The notes under the pieces were generated by a model. That model searched no databases. It saw nothing but the letters and a program-made list of their open reading frames with translations, and was not told where the DNA came from. Below are positions 26,476-35,489 of a stretch of DNA of 64,000 bases, piece by piece; position 1 is the first letter of the stretch; each line of letters begins with the position of its first letter. Both the position numbers and the translations under genes were made by a program. This stretch comes from Microvirga sp. VF16 (GTDB lineage Bacteria > Pseudomonadota > Alphaproteobacteria > Rhizobiales > Beijerinckiaceae). Location: assembly GCF_016864375.1 (NCBI RefSeq), contig NZ_CP069356.1:558001-622000 (forward strand), read 5' to 3'.

Positions 26476-26504
26476 CGCTCCTCCTTTCCCGGTGAGGTTG
26501 CCGT

Positions 26505-26865
26505 TCAAGTTTCGGTTCGGTGGAGGCGGCTCAGCGTCTGGGTGAGTTCTTCCCGTGGGATTGGTTCCTCCAGCCACGGCACGTTTTTGAGTTCCTTCGG
26601 CAGGCTGGCGGTGAATGGCAGGCCCGAAGATGGCAAAGGGTGTGTTACGCCTCTTCAAGGCCTGGGCAATCGGCAGTGAGGTCCCATACCTGAGGGAGAC
26701 GTCCAGCACTGCAATCTGCGGTGTGTTGTGCTCCAGCCACCGGAGGGCATCGGCGCAGGACGGGAATGGGCCGGCCACAGAAAATCCAGCGTCCTCCAGG
26801 TACGCTTCGAGCGACATGCCAATTAGCGCCTGGTCTTCAACGATCATGCAACAAGGGTTACTCAT
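26505..26865 (-). pseudogene. Single-domain response regulator, frameshifted
   Basis: Starting MSNPCCMIVEDQALIGMSLE, the frame reads a normal receiver through AVLDVSLRYG up to PFAIF. At about 26627 two bases of a TC repeat appear to be missing: in the shifted frame the expected GLPFTASLPKELKNVPWLEE, then PIPREELTQTLSRL, continues to a stop at 26505-26507. The unshifted frame reads on into the next gene. The C-terminal Lys region is therefore lost. Confidence 0.75.
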
Positions 26866-27161
26866 ATCACTCACCATGTTAGGTCTCAGGCAATCCAAGG
26901 AGACGGAGAGCCCTGTCGCGGGGCATTCGGCAGGGCCCTCGCCGGGAATAATGGACGCGCGAACACCATCAGACGTAACCGTGGGCCTGATCGGGTATCC
27001 GCTCATTCACCCACGTGAAACGTGGCTGGAGTTTCTGACGCGCTTCCTGCCCGGTTTCGTCTATACAGGGCGGCCCGTGCTAAAGCTGATCATAGGTTAA
27101 TGGCAGGCCTGCACGGCTCCTTTAGGGATGGATCATCACCCTTGAACCCGGAGGAGCGCCC

Positions 27162-27392
27162 GTGCTGATGATTGTACCCAGCTGCCCATCGGTGACATCC
27201 GACGAACTCCAAGAGCCTCAAGCGGGCACAAGCGATCATCTCCATAAGCCAGGCCTTCCACTCATGGTCACTGCCTGCCTTGGGGAGCAGCTGCGCGCCC
27301 ACTACTCGCAGCTGATGGCCGAGCCCATCCCGGAGACCTTCCTCCAGATCTTGGAGGCGGTGGATCAAAAGGGGAGGGCAGGTCATGGTTGA
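27162..27392 (+). CDS. nepR: NepR-type anti-sigma factor
   Basis: A 76-residue protein whose C-terminal half matches NepR: LGEQLRAHYSQLMAEPIPET followed by FLQILEAVDQ. NepR holds EcfG inactive until phosphorylated PhyR displaces it. A GGAGGAGCGCCC ribosome site precedes the GTG at 27162 (ATG at 27168 is the alternative). The 3' end overlaps the sigma gene by 8 bp, the standard nepR-ecfG arrangement. Confidence 0.85.
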   Translation: MLMIVPSCPSVTSDELQEPQAGTSDHLHKPGLPLMVTACLGEQLRAHYSQLMAEPIPETFLQILEAVDQKGRAGHG

Positions 27393-27933
27393 CCTCGCAT
27401 TGCGCCAACAGATGCTGTCCGCCATCCCACACCTGCGCGCCTTCGCCATCTCCTTGTCCGGCGACATCACCTATGCGGACGATTTGGTCCAGACCGCCCT
27501 GATGCGGGGACTCGAATATCTCGACAAGTTCCAGCCCGGCACGAGCATGCAGGCTTGGCTCTTCACCATCCTGCGCAATCGGTTCTACACTGAGATCCGC
27601 CGCCGGCGCCGCGAGGTGCCGGACCCGGATGGCATAATGGCCGGGAGCCTGTCAGTCCTACCCGAGCAGGGCGCTCGCCTAGATCTCAACGACATGCTGA
27701 CGGCGCTGGCTCAGCTCAGTGTCGACCAGCGCGAGGCCCTGTTGCTCGTGGGTGCAGAGGGTGTGTCGTACGAGGAGGCCGCAAGGATCTGCGGCACGAC
27801 CGTGGGAACGATCAAGAGCCGCGTGAACCGGGCCCGCACTCGGCTGGTGGAACTGCTGGACCTTGTCCCCGAGGAAGACCTCGGCCCCGACCGCTTGGTC
27901 CAGGCAACCCTGGTCATGCATGCCTCATTTTAG
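27385..27933 (+). CDS. ecfG: EcfG-type general-stress sigma factor
   Basis: A 182-residue sigma factor. Region 2 shows LRAFAISLSGDITYADDLVQ and QAWLFTILRNRFYTEIRRR; region 4 shows LSVDQREALLLVGAEGVSYEE and GTIKSRVNRARTRL. The FAISL start and the coupled NepR place it in the EcfG (ECF15) group, which recognises GGAAC-N16/17-cGTT promoters. It probably drives many genes in this window. PhyR is not encoded here. Confidence 0.9.
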   Translation: MVDLALRQQMLSAIPHLRAFAISLSGDITYADDLVQTALMRGLEYLDKFQPGTSMQAWLFTILRNRFYTEIRRRRREVPDPDGIMAGSLSVLPEQGARLDLNDMLTALAQLSVDQREALLLVGAEGVSYEEAARICGTTVGTIKSRVNRARTRLVELLDLVPEEDLGPDRLVQATLVMHASF

Positions 27934-28088
27934 GCTATGCCCGAGTGCTGCGGAACGCCGCTTCGGAGCCGCTGCTGCCGAAGTCGAGCAGAGGCCCGCA
28001 AACTAGCTCGACGCCCATAGCGATGACTTGCGTAGAGCCCTGACACGAGCGGCAAGCCAAGCACATCCTGCCGCACGTGTCGCAAGGC

Positions 28089-28715
28089 TCATTTCATCTT
28101 GGTTTGGATATCCTCCAACAAAGCTATGTGTTCGGTGATCACCCCACGGGCCATTTTCGCGACGTTCACATGTTCGCGGTTCTGCGGATTGCCTTGCAAA
28201 TACTGCGTCTGCACCTGTAGCAGGCCTCTATGCCCTTCCATTTGCCCCTGAAGGTACTGGCGGTCGAAGGCCTCGCCGGGTTGTGTGTTCTGGAGCCTCT
28301 GGATCATCTCCCTGCTTTGACCATCCATCTGCATGGCTGGCGCGGTGGCACCAGATCCAGCACTTGGTTGAGCCGCTGATCCCGTTGCTGATGTCGCAGC
28401 AGGCTCCATCATGGAGCGAAGAACCTCGGAGAGGGTCGTCTGCTCCTGCACCTCGAATGTTGCGAACCTCTTCAGGTCGGCATTCTGTGTCTTTCGCTGC
28501 GCGATGCGACTGGTTTCCAGGGCCACTATACCCAGCTGCATCGTCTGCTGCATGTGCTGCATGTCTGTCTGTGTCATCGGTGCCCTGCCCGTGGGGCTTG
28601 CCCCGGATGAACCGGCGACTCCTGGTTGTCTAGTGGTTGAGGATCCGCTGGTCTGCGCCAGCGCGGGAGCGGTAACTGCGGCGGCCAAGCCTGCCAATAC
28701 GAGGCGGCGATCCAT
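28089..28715 (-). CDS. Exported DUF4142 protein
   Basis: A 208-residue protein with a signal peptide (MDRRLVLAGLAAAVTAPALA) and a DUF4142 helical bundle: ETSRIAQRKTQNADLKRFAT and a later FDRQYLQGQMEGHRGLLQVQ. The fold is ferritin-like and predicted periplasmic; a role in stress is common for the family but the activity is unknown. It converges with the ecfG gene. Confidence 0.8.
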   Translation of the reverse strand: MDRRLVLAGLAAAVTAPALAQTSGSSTTRQPGVAGSSGASPTGRAPMTQTDMQHMQQTMQLGIVALETSRIAQRKTQNADLKRFATFEVQEQTTLSEVLRSMMEPAATSATGSAAQPSAGSGATAPAMQMDGQSREMIQRLQNTQPGEAFDRQYLQGQMEGHRGLLQVQTQYLQGNPQNREHVNVAKMARGVITEHIALLEDIQTKMK

Positions 28716-29074
28716 ACTATGTCTCCTGTTGTGGTTACGATGATCAAAAGAGGCAACAGCCCTGCGTACTTGCGCGGTACAAACGCTGCAGAACCGATTT
28801 TGTTAGGATCGTCACAACCCTATCGTTGCCGGGAGTGAACCGAGGTTAAGGCGACGATTGAAGGGGAGCCACGGCTTATTTGGCATTCGGATGGTGCCGA
28901 CTGGTGTCCGCAGGCTCAAGCAATCCGATCATGTAGGGAATTGGACGCTCGTAGATCCCACCGGATGACGACAGCATCACGCGATGTCCGATTAACGGAG
29001 CGTTCCAGCACCACAACCTGTTTGTCTCTGGCACGCTGCCGTCGAGCGGATTTGTCTTGAGTTGAACGATCTCT

Positions 29075-29200
29075 TCTGAAAATTATACATGGAAATAACA
29101 AAAGTTAAAAATTAACATAGATTAGTTGAAGTATTTTTATCTAAAAATAAGCTTTGCTGGAACTTATTCAGCTTTTCTATTGTTCAAAATGTCTCTGTTC
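29075..29200. other. AT-rich island before the glycosidase-RmlD gene
   Basis: This stretch is markedly AT-rich compared with its surroundings, with runs such as AAAGTTAAAAATTAAC and TATTTTTATCTAAAAATAAG. It contains the promoter candidate at 29159-29184 and no gene. The rest of 28716-29226 shows nothing clear. Confidence 0.6.
29159..29184 (+). promoter_or_regulatory. EcfG-type promoter before the glycosidase-RmlD gene
   Basis: GGAAC (29159-29163), 17 bases, then TGTT (29181-29184). The start codon is 58 bp further. It matches the GGAAC-N16/17-cGTT consensus except for the first base of the -10. Confidence 0.55.
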
Positions 29201-29241
29201 AATGGCTTCCGTCGTGGTTTGCCTGAGTGAGGAGACACATA

Positions 29242-31413
29242 ATGGCAGACTGCGCCCGGCTCGCCCTTTGGGGTGGCCTCGAATGCTCCGTAGTGCGGAT
29301 CGGCGACGATTTTCGTAACCAGCTCGAAGAGACCGGCCACCTTCAGCGCTTATCCGACCTTGATGCCATCGCCGCTCTCGGCATTCGTACTCTTCGCTAT
29401 CCCGTCGTATGGGAGTGCATCGCGCCGGATCGTTCGGATATTTGTGATTGGAAGTGGACCGACGAGCGCTTCGCCCGTCTGCGAGAACTCGGCATCCGGC
29501 CCATTGCCGGCCTTGTCCACCATGGCAGCGGACCCCGCTACACTAGCCTGATTGATCCAGCATTCCCTGACCTGCTCGCCCGCCACGCCGAGCGCGTCGC
29601 CCAGCGCTACCCGTGGGTCGACATGTTTACACCTGTGAACGAACCGCTCACCACCGCCCGTTTCAGCGGCCTCTACGGCCATTGGTATCCGCACGGACGC
29701 GACAATCCAACCTTCCTGCGGTGCCTCATCACGGAATGCCGGGCGACGGTGCTCGCCATGCGCGCCATCCACCGGATCACGCCGCACGCCCAATTGATCC
29801 AGACTGAGGACATGGGCAAAACCTTCAGCACGGCGCTTTTGCGCGAGCAAGCTGATCATGAGAACGAGCGCCGGTGGCTCAGTCTTGACCTGCTGCTCGG
29901 GCGTGTGGACCGCTCGCATCCGTGGTACGAGATCTGCCTCCGCAGCGGCATCGAAGAACAGGAGCTGGATTTCTTCCTCGACGGGGATGGCGCGCCCGAC
30001 ATCATCGGGATCAACCACTACCCAACGAGCGAACGCTACCTCGACGACGCGATGGACCGCTATCCCGAGCACTTTCATGGCGGCAACGGGCGGCAGGCCT
30101 ATGCGGATGTCGAAGCCGTGCGGATGGACCTGCCCCCTGCGGAGATCGGCTTCAAGGCCCGCTTGGCCGAGGTTTGGGAGCGCTATCGCAGCCCAATGGC
30201 GGTGACAGAGGCCCATCATGGCTGCACGCGCGAGGAGCAGGCTCGCTGGCTGATGGAGATCTGGCAGGACGTCCAGGATCTCAGGGGCATGGGCCACGAC
30301 ATCCGGGCAGTGACCGTCTGGTCGCTGTTCGGGGCAGTCGATTGGAACTCTCTCCTGGTCGCACGCAATGGTTTCTACGAGCCCGGCGCCTTCGACATCC
30401 GTGGCCCCGAGCCCCGCCGCACGGCCATCGGCCAAGCGGTCGAATCCTTGGCGCGCACGGGCGCCTTCGAGCACCCTGTGCTCGACCAGCCGGGTTGGTG
30501 GCGGCGCGACGGCCGGTACTACCATCCGCCGGCCCGGAAGGCCGCTCCTCCCACAAGGGCACGCCGTCCCATCTTGATCACTGGCGCAACCGGCACCCTC
30601 GGCCGCGCCTTTGCGCGCTTGTGCGAGTGGCGCGGCCTCAATCACGTGCTCTTGGCGCGTGGCGAGATGGACATCGCCGATCCCGCCTCGGTCGAGGCCG
30701 CGCTCGCACGGCATCGCCCTTGGGCCGTGATCAATGCGGCAGGCTACGTTCGTGTTGATGATGCCGCCCGCGAGCGGGATCTCTGCTTCCGAGCCAATGC
30801 TCTCGGAGCCGAAGCCATTGCGCAGGCTTGCGCCCATCTCGGATTGCCGGTGGTCGCCTTCTCGTCGGACCGGGTCTTCGATGGCAGACTTGGGCGTCCT
30901 TACCGGGAGACAGATCCCGTCTGCCCGGCCTGCGTGTACGGGGAGAGCAAGTCGGAAGCCGAGCAGCGCATCGCCAGCGCTCATCCCAAGGCTCTGATCA
31001 TCCGCACCAGCGCCTTCTTCGGTCCATGGGACAGGGCCAACTTCGTCTACCGGGTGCTGAGTGCCTTTCATGCCGGGCGGTGTGTCAAACCAGCTGAGGG
31101 CATTGTCTCGCCCACCTATGTTCCGGATCTCGTCCATGCCACCCTTGATCTCCTGGTCGACGGCGAGCGGGGCCTCTGGCACTTAGCAAACCAGGGCATG
31201 ACCTCGTGGGCCGAACTGGCCGAGCGCACCGCGGCCGAGGCCGGGCTGTCCTGGCAGGCAGGACCGCGGGTGGTGGAGGCTGCTGCACCGCTGACGGCCC
31301 TGACGAGTGAACGCGGTCTGATCCTGCCCTCCTTCGAGAGCGCCATCTCGCGCTATTTCCGGGACTGCGAGGTTGACTGGACAGCGCCCTCGATCCTTGA
31401 GGCGGCCGAATGA
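29242..31413 (+). CDS. Family 1 glycosidase-like / RmlD-like sugar reductase fusion
   Basis: A 723-residue two-domain protein. Residues 1-410 resemble GH1 glycosidases, with the acid/base Glu134 in TPVNEPLTTARFSG and a likely nucleophile Glu323 in MAVTEAHHG. A proline-rich linker follows. Residues 443-715 are an RmlD-type SDR (dTDP-4-dehydrorhamnose reductase family) with TGATGTLG at 447-454, SSDRVFDG, and the YxxxK pair Tyr566/Lys570. It lacks a signal peptide, so it acts in the cytosol. The reaction is unknown; a role in sugar-precursor or exopolysaccharide metabolism is plausible. GAGGAGAC supports the ATG at 29242. Confidence 0.85.
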   Translation: MADCARLALWGGLECSVVRIGDDFRNQLEETGHLQRLSDLDAIAALGIRTLRYPVVWECIAPDRSDICDWKWTDERFARLRELGIRPIAGLVHHGSGPRYTSLIDPAFPDLLARHAERVAQRYPWVDMFTPVNEPLTTARFSGLYGHWYPHGRDNPTFLRCLITECRATVLAMRAIHRITPHAQLIQTEDMGKTFSTALLREQADHENERRWLSLDLLLGRVDRSHPWYEICLRSGIEEQELDFFLDGDGAPDIIGINHYPTSERYLDDAMDRYPEHFHGGNGRQAYADVEAVRMDLPPAEIGFKARLAEVWERYRSPMAVTEAHHGCTREEQARWLMEIWQDVQDLRGMGHDIRAVTVWSLFGAVDWNSLLVARNGFYEPGAFDIRGPEPRRTAIGQAVESLARTGAFEHPVLDQPGWWRRDGRYYHPPARKAAPPTRARRPILITGATGTLGRAFARLCEWRGLNHVLLARGEMDIADPASVEAALARHRPWAVINAAGYVRVDDAARERDLCFRANALGAEAIAQACAHLGLPVVAFSSDRVFDGRLGRPYRETDPVCPACVYGESKSEAEQRIASAHPKALIIRTSAFFGPWDRANFVYRVLSAFHAGRCVKPAEGIVSPTYVPDLVHATLDLLVDGERGLWHLANQGMTSWAELAERTAAEAGLSWQAGPRVVEAAAPLTALTSERGLILPSFESAISRYFRDCEVDWTAPSILEAAE

Positions 31414-31460
31414 CCGCAGGCACACCATGGGTTTGAGCGTGATGTCGCTTGCAGACGACG

Positions 31461-31739
31461 CTACTCGGATGTGGATGCGGCGTCGCGGAACATCTCCCTG
31501 AGTGCGCTCATCAGCATCGGCTGCGCCGGCCGACCCTCAGCCAGCGTGAGAAAGTCATTGATCCCGAAGCGCTGCGTATCACATGCTGCGGGGCCATCCT
31601 GATGGGGGCTCGCGTGGAGCCAGGTGTGTTCCACATACAGCCCCGGTGCGTCGGTATCGAGAACCAAGTGCCACCAGTCACCCGCATTCTCCGTCGGGCC
31701 ATCTGCAGCAAAGGCCAACTCACGCTTGAAGACAGGCAT
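31461..31739 (-). CDS. Hypothetical 92-residue protein
   Basis: An ATG at 31739 after GGAGGAATC starts MPVFKRELAFAADGPTENAG. The rest contains DWWHLVLDTDAPGLYVEHTW and ends in a short helix. The compact, single-domain look and good ribosome site support a real gene; no family is recognised. Confidence 0.55.
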   Translation of the reverse strand: MPVFKRELAFAADGPTENAGDWWHLVLDTDAPGLYVEHTWLHASPHQDGPAACDTQRFGINDFLTLAEGRPAQPMLMSALREMFRDAASTSE

Positions 31740-32021
31740 CCGATTCCTCCAGTGAAGGGATCCCCGCAACTCCGGGCCGATCAGTGGGACAACGACGCAG
31801 AAGCGTCTGTGGATCAGAAGCGTGCGGAATTCGTGCTCCTGGCGGCTAGATCGGCGCAGGAGGGCTTGCAGAGGCCTCCGTGTCCACCCTGGTTCGGTTT
31901 CTTGTCGTTCTCACCATTCTCGTCGGGATCAAACAGGAATGCCAAGTCCGCGGGAACATGGGCAGGGCGCAGTTGTTTGTTGGCATTGCGAAAGAACGAA
32001 GGGCGATGCTGGCAGGAGCGT

Positions 32022-32111
32022 GTGCTCGTCGTCGAGGATGAAGCGCTTATGGCGGAAGGCCTCAGCGATTTCTTCACTGTGGCCCTAGGCCTACGTCCAG
32101 TCGACAGGTGA
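32022..32111 (+). pseudogene. Receiver-domain N-terminal fragment
   Basis: The frame reads RVLVVEDEALMAEGLSDFF and then stops at 32109-32111. These are the first 20 residues of a response regulator; the phosphoacceptor strand and the rest are absent. Confidence 0.5.
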
Positions 32112-32156
32112 TGAATGGAACCAGCCAGCCAACGCTCCCGGAACTGTTCCTGGTGC

Positions 32157-32393
32157 ATGGTCTTCCGCTTCCTGCTCAAGCTCGCGATTTTCTCGCTCAT
32201 CTGCAGCATCCAGATCGCGTCAGGAGGGCCGAACGTGTTCTTTAACCTGACGGCTCTTGCGGCGGGGGCCTGCATTGTCCTTGCCCTTCGCTCTCGTGAG
32301 CTTCCGCTCGGCCGGTCGCTCAACTATTGGGACGAAGCGCTTGTCGTCGGGCTGATCTCACATCTCGGCAAAGGTCATCCGGGGCTCGGCTGA
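32157..32393 (+). CDS. Small two-helix membrane protein
   Basis: About 78 residues from the ATG at 32157 (an in-frame ATG at 32115 would add 14). Two hydrophobic segments (FRFLLKLAIFSLICSIQIA and NLTALAAGACIVLAL) are followed by LNYWDEALVVGLISHL. The WDEA motif after the second helix recurs in the membrane protein at 48037-48375, so the two may be distant relatives. Confidence 0.5.
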   Translation: MVFRFLLKLAIFSLICSIQIASGGPNVFFNLTALAAGACIVLALRSRELPLGRSLNYWDEALVVGLISHLGKGHPGLG

Positions 32394-32486
32394 GGGTGGT
32401 GCCACACTGTCCGGGCAGACTGACTTCTGCCCAGGGCTCTCGCCAGGGGCCACCGGGACTCCATCTGGAGCATGAGGCTAACAGCG

Positions 32487-33122
32487 ATGAGCCATGTTGT
32501 TCTTCTCGGCGACAGCATCTTCGACAATGGATCCTATGTCCGGCACGGCGAGCCCGACGTCATCGCCCAGGTCAGGGCCCTGCTGCCCCGCGATTGGAAG
32601 GCAACCCTCTGCGCGGTCGATGGGGCGGCCACCCGCGATGTCGAGCGCCAGCTGAAACACGTCCCTGCGGATGCGAGCTACCTTGTCGTGAGCGCCGGCG
32701 GCAATGATGGCTTGCTCAACCTGGGCATTATGAGACAGGGAGCCCGCTCGGTGGCCGAAGCGATGGAAAAACTGTCTGCCGTGCGCGAGGACTTCGCTGA
32801 CTCCTATCGGGGGATGGTGGATGCCGTTATGATGCCTCGGCTGCCGGTCGCGCTCTGCACCATCTACAACGCCTGCTTCCCCGACCCGCAGGAGCAGCGC
32901 CTCGTCCTGACAGGTCTCGCAATCCTCAACGACGTCATCACCCGCGAAGCCTTTGCCCGCCGCCTTCCGCTCATCGACCTCCGGCTCATCTGCGACCAAC
33001 CCGACGACTACGCCAATCCCATCGAGCCCTCAGCCAAGGGTGGCGAGAAGATCGCCGCCGTCATCGCGCAGGTGGCGGTAGGGACGACGCTCTTGCCGCG
33101 GTCGCAGGTGTTTGCACGGTGA
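32487..33122 (+). CDS. SGNH-hydrolase-like protein, copy 1
   Basis: A 211-residue protein with SGNH block I GDSIFDNGSY and block III SAGGNDGLLN. Block V, normally DxxH, reads NPIEPSAKGGEKIA, with Glu where the catalytic His is expected. It may be an esterase with an altered triad or a non-catalytic member. A closely similar copy lies at 34854-35489, separated by the DUF2243 and DUF892 genes. MSHVVLLG gives the start at 32487. Confidence 0.75.
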   Translation: MSHVVLLGDSIFDNGSYVRHGEPDVIAQVRALLPRDWKATLCAVDGAATRDVERQLKHVPADASYLVVSAGGNDGLLNLGIMRQGARSVAEAMEKLSAVREDFADSYRGMVDAVMMPRLPVALCTIYNACFPDPQEQRLVLTGLAILNDVITREAFARRLPLIDLRLICDQPDDYANPIEPSAKGGEKIAAVIAQVAVGTTLLPRSQVFAR

Positions 33123-33263
33123 GCGGACCTCAAGAGGTTGGATGGTTTTGCAAGCCCTGCTGGTTCTGACGGGTGCGCCCGGGACGTTACTCAGGCATCG
33201 TTGTGTTCACCTCGACAAGATAACCCCATGTGGCCAGTCGAGGAACCGCTCCGTCGTCGCTTG

Positions 33264-33301
33264 CTGATCCAAGCGCTGAGATCTGATCCAAGCGCTGAGA
33301 T
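33264..33301 (+). repeat. Tandem 19-bp duplication
   Basis: CTGATCCAAGCGCTGAGAT occurs twice head to tail without mismatch, in the 33123-33362 gap, which has no gene. Confidence 0.9.
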
Positions 33302-33362
33302 AAAGTGCGCAGAAGGCTGTTGACGGAACAGGGTTCACAACCGGATTAGGATCGCAACCTGC

Positions 33363-33893
33363 TCATGGTGTCCGCTCCAATGTATTGCGCTGTCCAGCGC
33401 GAAGCAGGCGCCAGCCACCGATGAGCATCGCAGCGCCCCAGATGAGGAAACCGAGATCCCAATAGAGCCACTGCTCCCGTGGCACTGTCTCATTGACGTG
33501 GTGGATGCCGAGCAGGTGGTGGTCGATGAGGCCCTCGACGAGGTTAAAGATGCCCCACCCCATCAGCATTGTTCCCGGCAGGAGTTTGCCGGACCACCGA
33601 ATATGGGTTGTCCGCGAGAACCGCCACAGGATGTAGAGGCCGAGTGCCGTGAAGATATAGGTGCTGGCGTGAAAGATGCCGTCCCAAAGCGTGTTCACCT
33701 TCAGGCTCTCCACGCTGTCGGGTGGGTAACCGGCGCTGGTCAGCATGTGGTGCCATTGCAACAGCTGATGCAGCACGATCCCGTCGAAGAAGCCGCCAAG
33801 TCCAAGTCCGAACAGGATGCCTGCGGAGATGGGGAAATCCTCCGCCTCGCGTCCTGCACCAGCCGGCGTGCGCGCGGTGGGATTAAGAGCCAT
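33363..33893 (-). CDS. DUF2243 membrane protein
   Basis: A 176-residue inner-membrane protein with four hydrophobic segments and the DUF2243 motifs GLGGFFDGIVLHQLLQWHHM, then LWDGIFHA, then LVEGLIDHHLLGIHHV. The many histidines inside the membrane segments suggest metal or heme binding (inference). An EcfG-type promoter lies just upstream. Confidence 0.88.
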   Translation of the reverse strand: MALNPTARTPAGAGREAEDFPISAGILFGLGLGGFFDGIVLHQLLQWHHMLTSAGYPPDSVESLKVNTLWDGIFHASTYIFTALGLYILWRFSRTTHIRWSGKLLPGTMLMGWGIFNLVEGLIDHHLLGIHHVNETVPREQWLYWDLGFLIWGAAMLIGGWRLLRAGQRNTLERTP

Positions 33894-33917
33894 GCTTGGT
33901 CCCCAGGTTCACCAGAC

Positions 33918-33943
33918 AACAAGAAGGTTGACTTGGCGGTTCC
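33918..33943 (-). promoter_or_regulatory. EcfG-type promoter of the DUF2243 gene
   Basis: On the minus strand GGAAC (33943-33939), 17 bases, TGTT (33921-33918); the start codon is 25 bp downstream. Confidence 0.5.
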
Positions 33944-33999
33944 AGAATGCCGCTCCAACTGTTGAGCGGGCGAGGACAGTCCAGAGCGCTTCGGAGGCC

Positions 34000-34024
34000 G
34001 GAACTGCCATGCCTCCGGTTGGTT
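34000..34024 (+). promoter_or_regulatory. EcfG-type promoter of the first DUF892 gene
   Basis: GGAAC (34000-34004), 16 bases, GGTT (34021-34024); the ATG is at 34059. It is divergent from the DUF2243 promoter, so the two stress genes may be induced together. Confidence 0.5.
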
Positions 34025-34058
34025 GAATCCAAGTTCTCCCATGCACAGGAGGTGTGCC

Positions 34059-34553
34059 ATGGCCACCAAGCAGAAGACCCTCAACGATCTTTTTCTCGAG
34101 ACCCTCAAGGACATGTACCATGCCGAAAAGCAGATCCTGAAAGCCTTGCCGAAGATGGCGAAGGCGGCCGAGTCAGATCAGCTGCGGCAGGCCTTCGAAC
34201 AGCATCGCGCGGAGACCGAGGGCCAGGTGGAGCGCCTGGAGCAGGTGTTTGAGATGCTGGGCAAAGCGGCGCGCGGCAAACCCTGTGAGGCGATCCAGGG
34301 CATGGTCGAGGAGAGCCAAGAGGTCATCGAGGACTTCAAGGGCTCCGACGCGCTCGATGCCGGGCTTCTCGCGGCGGCCCAAGCCGTCGAGCATTACGAG
34401 ATTTCGCGCTATGGCACGCTCCGGACGTGGGCGACCCAGCTTGGCCTGACCGAGGCCGCCCGGCTTCTCGAGCAAACACTGCAAGAAGAAAAGCACACCG
34501 ATGCCGTGCTGACGCAGATCGCCGAAGCAGCCGTCAATCGGCAAGCGGCTTGA
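34059..34553 (+). CDS. Ferritin-like DUF892 (YciE/YciF) protein, copy 1
   Basis: A 164-residue helical protein: LFLETLKDMYHAEKQILKAL, then AQAVEHYEISRYGTLRTWA, then EEKHTDAVLTQIAE. The Glu and His residues on the four helices match the di-iron ferritin-like DUF892 family, linked to oxidative and osmotic stress. AGGAGG precedes the ATG at 34059. A paralogue is at 41838-42332. Confidence 0.9.
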   Translation: MATKQKTLNDLFLETLKDMYHAEKQILKALPKMAKAAESDQLRQAFEQHRAETEGQVERLEQVFEMLGKAARGKPCEAIQGMVEESQEVIEDFKGSDALDAGLLAAAQAVEHYEISRYGTLRTWATQLGLTEAARLLEQTLQEEKHTDAVLTQIAEAAVNRQAA

Positions 34554-34853
34554 TCGAAGCTGATCGGCCAAGCCCTGACGGCCATCTGAATTCTGCCGGG
34601 CCGACCATTCGGTTTATTTAACAGGACAAGATCAGTGGATGCGTAGACGTTGCGCATACGATCATCACTCAGTCTGTGGGATTAACCTGCTTTCCGGGCC
34701 TAGTACCTCGTGGGAACACCGGTCCGAGAGCGATCATGACTTCCCTGCAAAGAGCTGTGCAGTCTCGAACTCTCCGACGAGAGGTTAGGTCATCTGCGCC
34801 ACCACTCGGTTTGACTGAGCGCAGCTTAACAGAACGCCTGATTGAGAACGCGG

Positions 34854-35489
34854 ATGAGCCACATCATTCTCCTTGGGGACAGCATTTTCGACAACGGAGC
34901 TTATGTTCTTCCTGGGCAGCCGGATTTGGTGAAGCAGGTTCAGGCAAAGCTCCCCAAGGATTGGCGGGCAACGCTTTGTGCTGTTGATGGTGCAGCAACC
35001 AGCGACGTGGTGCATCAGCTTCGGAACGTGCCTGCTGACGCCAGTCACTTGGTTGTAAGTGTCGGCGGGAATGATGGACTGCGGAATATCGGCGTCCTGA
35101 GAGAAGGAGCTCGCTCGGTTGCTGAGGCCGTGGGGCGGCTTGCTGACGTGCGCGAAGAGTTCTCCAGGGCCTATCACGTAATGGTCGATGCACTCATGCA
35201 GCATCGGCTGCCGGTTGTGCTCTGTACCATCTATGAGGCACGCTTTTCCGATCCGCAGGAGCAGCGCCTCGTTGTGACTGGCCTCTGCCTTTTCAACGAT
35301 GTCATCACCCGCGAGGCCGTTGCCAGAAGGGTACCGCTGATTGACCTGCGCCTGATCTGCGATGAACCCGATGACTATGCTAACCCGATCGAGCCATCAG
35401 CCAAGGGTGGAGAAAAGATTGCGGGAGTGATTGCTCAGGTGGTCGCGGGCAATACCATCTTTCCACGCACTCAGGTTTTCGCTCATTGA
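34854..35489 (+). CDS. SGNH-hydrolase-like protein, copy 2
   Basis: A 211-residue paralogue of the protein at 32487, alike from MSHIILLGDSIFDNGAYV to the C-terminal TQVFAH. Block III is SVGGNDGLRN and block V is again NPIEPSAKGGEKIA, so the replacement of His by Glu is shared and probably older than the duplication. Confidence 0.75.
   Translation: MSHIILLGDSIFDNGAYVLPGQPDLVKQVQAKLPKDWRATLCAVDGAATSDVVHQLRNVPADASHLVVSVGGNDGLRNIGVLREGARSVAEAVGRLADVREEFSRAYHVMVDALMQHRLPVVLCTIYEARFSDPQEQRLVVTGLCLFNDVITREAVARRVPLIDLRLICDEPDDYANPIEPSAKGGEKIAGVIAQVVAGNTIFPRTQVFAH

Noticed and set aside
29350..31182. 610-codon minus-strand ORF in the glycosidase-RmlD gene
   Set aside because: Antisense shadow; the plus frame has the catalytic motifs.
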